From contig JALWNF010000132.1 of the NCBI GenBank assembly GCA_026995985.1, forward strand, positions 1-15,455: a stretch of DNA of 15,455 nt, written 5' to 3'. The translations under genes and the position numbers were made by a program. This DNA comes from Campylobacteraceae bacterium. Lineage in GTDB: Bacteria > Campylobacterota > Campylobacteria > Campylobacterales > Sulfurovaceae. Below the pieces are notes generated by a model, which was given only the letters and a program-made list of their open reading frames with translations, made no database searches and was not told the origin of the DNA. Of the stretch, positions 14,482 through 15,455 are shown piece after piece; the stretch's first letter is position 1, and each line of letters starts with the position of its first letter.

Positions 14482-14560
14482 CCTCATCTCTAAATAGTGT
14501 GAAAAATATAAATTGTCTTTTTTAAATTTTTTACAATAGGGATAGCAGGGTTTATTAAAG

Positions 14561-14577
14561 AGTCAATATTTAGTCAA
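14561..14577 (+). repeat. AGTCAA direct repeat, 11-base spacing
   Basis: AGTCAA occurs at 14561-14566 and 14572-14577, exactly 11 bases (about one helical turn) apart. The second copy overlaps the expected -35 position of the promoter at 14594-14599. This geometry suits a regulator binding one face of the DNA, but two 6-mers in A+T-rich DNA may be chance. Confidence 0.3.
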
Positions 14578-14590
14578 ATAACATTAAATA

Positions 14591-14599
14591 TGATATAAT
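14591..14599 (+). promoter_or_regulatory. Extended -10 promoter (TGA-TATAAT) for the thioredoxin-like/hemH unit
   Basis: TGA followed by a perfect TATAAT (14594-14599) lies 27 bases upstream of ATG 14626. There is no consensus -35, as is usual for Campylobacterota sigma-70 promoters. This is the best-looking promoter in the window. Confidence 0.65.
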
Positions 14600-14625
14600 C
14601 CAAACCAAAAATTTAAAGAAAAAAA

Positions 14626-14943
14626 ATGACACTAGAAGAGTTACAAAATACTATTAAATCAGAATTGGCTGTGTTGGTCTATTTTTCAGGAGAGCACTGC
14701 AACGTTTGTCATGCCCTGCGACCTAAGTTTAGAGAGCTTTTTGACAAAGAGTTTCCTAAAGTGAAGCAGATATTTTTAGATGCACATGAAAATCCAGAAA
14801 TTTCGGCTCAATATCAAGTCCTCTCTTTGCCTACTATTTTAGTCTTTTTAGATGGGCGTGAGTTTATAAGAGAGGGACGAACTGTAAGTATGCACAAGCT
14901 TCAAGAGCAACTCTCGCGACCATATAATATGATGTTCTCATAG
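14626..14943 (+). CDS. Thioredoxin-fold protein with a CNVC active site
   Basis: The 105-residue protein is a minimal thioredoxin fold without signal peptide, so cytoplasmic. The redox motif is HCNVC (C25 and C28) in FSGEHCNVCHALRPKFRELF, placed after the usual hydrophobic strand LAVLVYF (14-20). The cis-proline loop is SLPTILVFLDG (67-77, P69). The canonical WCGPC is changed: His replaces Trp and Asn-Val replaces Gly-Pro, so the redox potential and partners probably differ from thioredoxin 1. Its own extended -10 promoter lies upstream; the ribosome site is weak (AAAGA). The hemH gene starts 9 bases downstream, so co-transcription with haem synthesis is likely. A thiol-reductase role is inferred from the fold; the substrate is unknown. 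Confidence 0.82.
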   Translation: MTLEELQNTIKSELAVLVYFSGEHCNVCHALRPKFRELFDKEFPKVKQIFLDAHENPEISAQYQVLSLPTILVFLDGREFIREGRTVSMHKLQEQLSRPYNMMFS

Positions 14944-14951
14944 GTGCTTTA

Positions 14952-15455
14952 ATGAAGAGGGGACTACTTCTGCTCAATATGGGTGGGGCTAATAGTGTTG
15001 ATGAGGTTGAGATATTTTTGCGAAATATGTTTTCGGACAAGAACATTTTGACTATGAACCGATACATTAGAGCACTGGTAAGAGAGATTATTGTTGCTAA
15101 ACGGCTAGATGAGGTAAAAGAGAACTTTGTTAAATATTTAGGAGGGAAGTCGCCTCTGCCAGAGATTACAAATAGCCTTATAGAGAAGCTTAGAGGTAGA
15201 CTAGATATGCCTATTGCCCCTGCTATGCGTTATGTTCCACCTTTTGCTACTGAGGCACTAGAGCAGTTTCAAAAGGAGGTGGTAGAGGAGTTGATACTCT
15301 TTCCTATGTATCCTCAATACTCAACCACTACAACACTCTCTTCTGTTGAAGATATAGAAGATAGATGTAAAGCTTTGGGCTATGAGCCTAAAATTAGAGT
15401 TGTAGAGCCTTATTATGATGACTATGACTATATTAAAATGTCAGTAGATAAGATT
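14952..15455 (+). CDS. hemH: Ferrochelatase HemH (N-terminal 168 codons, cut by the window end)
   Basis: Starting at ATG 14952, the frame stays open for 168 codons to the window edge. The N-terminus KRGLLLLNMGGANSVDEVEI is the typical ferrochelatase start (LLLNxGGPxxxxEVExFL), followed by a GGKSPLPEIT segment (67-76) and LILFPMYPQYSTTTT (113-127), which contains the conserved P-Q-Y-S loop. HemH inserts Fe2+ into the porphyrin in the last step of haem b synthesis. About half of the usual 300-320 residues are visible; the catalytic His region (xFHGLP-like) would lie beyond the edge. The start has only a weak GGTG ribosome site, 9 bases after the thioredoxin-like stop codon, so translational coupling is likely. 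Confidence 0.92.
   Translation, partial: MKRGLLLLNMGGANSVDEVEIFLRNMFSDKNILTMNRYIRALVREIIVAKRLDEVKENFVKYLGGKSPLPEITNSLIEKLRGRLDMPIAPAMRYVPPFATEALEQFQKEVVEELILFPMYPQYSTTTTLSSVEDIEDRCKALGYEPKIRVVEPYYDDYDYIKMSVDKI

Noticed and set aside
14440-14625. Riboswitch upstream of the thioredoxin/hemH unit
   Set aside because: The predicted leader after the -10 is about 20 bases, too short for a riboswitch; the structured part belongs to the preceding operon's 3' end.
14864-15067. Minus-strand 67-codon frame across the thioredoxin/hemH junction
   Set aside because: It overlaps the well-supported start of hemH and has no motif or ribosome site.

Overview
The window is AT-rich, densely coding, and mostly on the + strand. 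It looks like Campylobacterota (Epsilonproteobacteria), probably a free-living Sulfurimonas/Sulfurovum/Arcobacter-type organism rather than a host-adapted Campylobacter. I base this on protein resemblance, low GC, and the order rlmH - short dksA - two-TM membrane protein - dus, which I recall from Campylobacter jejuni (Cj0126c to Cj0123c). No search was run, so the genus is a guess.

Region 1 (2-2564, +) is a compact translation/RNA block: the 3' end of rlmH, a short DksA-type regulator, an unknown two-TM protein with a helical cytoplasmic tail, and a DusB-like tRNA dihydrouridine synthase. It ends in a hairpin (2565-2587) shared with a convergent unit. Region 2 (2595-3797, -) holds a small lipoprotein carrying a zinc-ribbon-like four-cysteine module and a class I methyltransferase-like protein. 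Divergent from these is a GTG-started FAD protein (3880-5004) that matches the C-terminal oxidoreductase half of the tRNA-modifying enzyme MnmC, without the methyltransferase half.

Region 3 (5164-14439, +) is the main content. It is a nine-gene, tightly coupled operon for a type II secretion / type IV pilus-like envelope machine: a PilM-PilN (GspL-like) fusion, a PilO-like protein, a PilP/GspC-like periplasmic protein, an MshL/PilQ-type secretin, an ExeA/MshM-like AAA ATPase, a membrane-anchored TPR protein, an unrecognised exported protein, a GspE/PilB assembly ATPase and a GspF/PilC platform protein. The order secretin - AAA ATPase - accessory protein(s) - E - F resembles both the MSHA cluster and the Campylobacter cts cluster for natural transformation. 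DNA uptake is therefore the leading inference, with an MSHA-like pilus as the alternative. No pilin, pseudopilin, prepilin peptidase or PilT retraction ATPase lies in the window.

Region 4 (14440-15455, +) has an A+T-rich spacer with hairpins, an extended -10 promoter and a short direct repeat, then a small thioredoxin-fold protein and the first 168 codons of hemH (ferrochelatase), cut by the window edge.

The most interesting non-coding signal is a stem, GTGCGAT/ATCGCAC, found right after two unrelated transcription units (2565-2587 and 14444-14461), each time followed by a second small hairpin. I found no tRNA, rRNA, CRISPR array, insertion sequence or phage gene.
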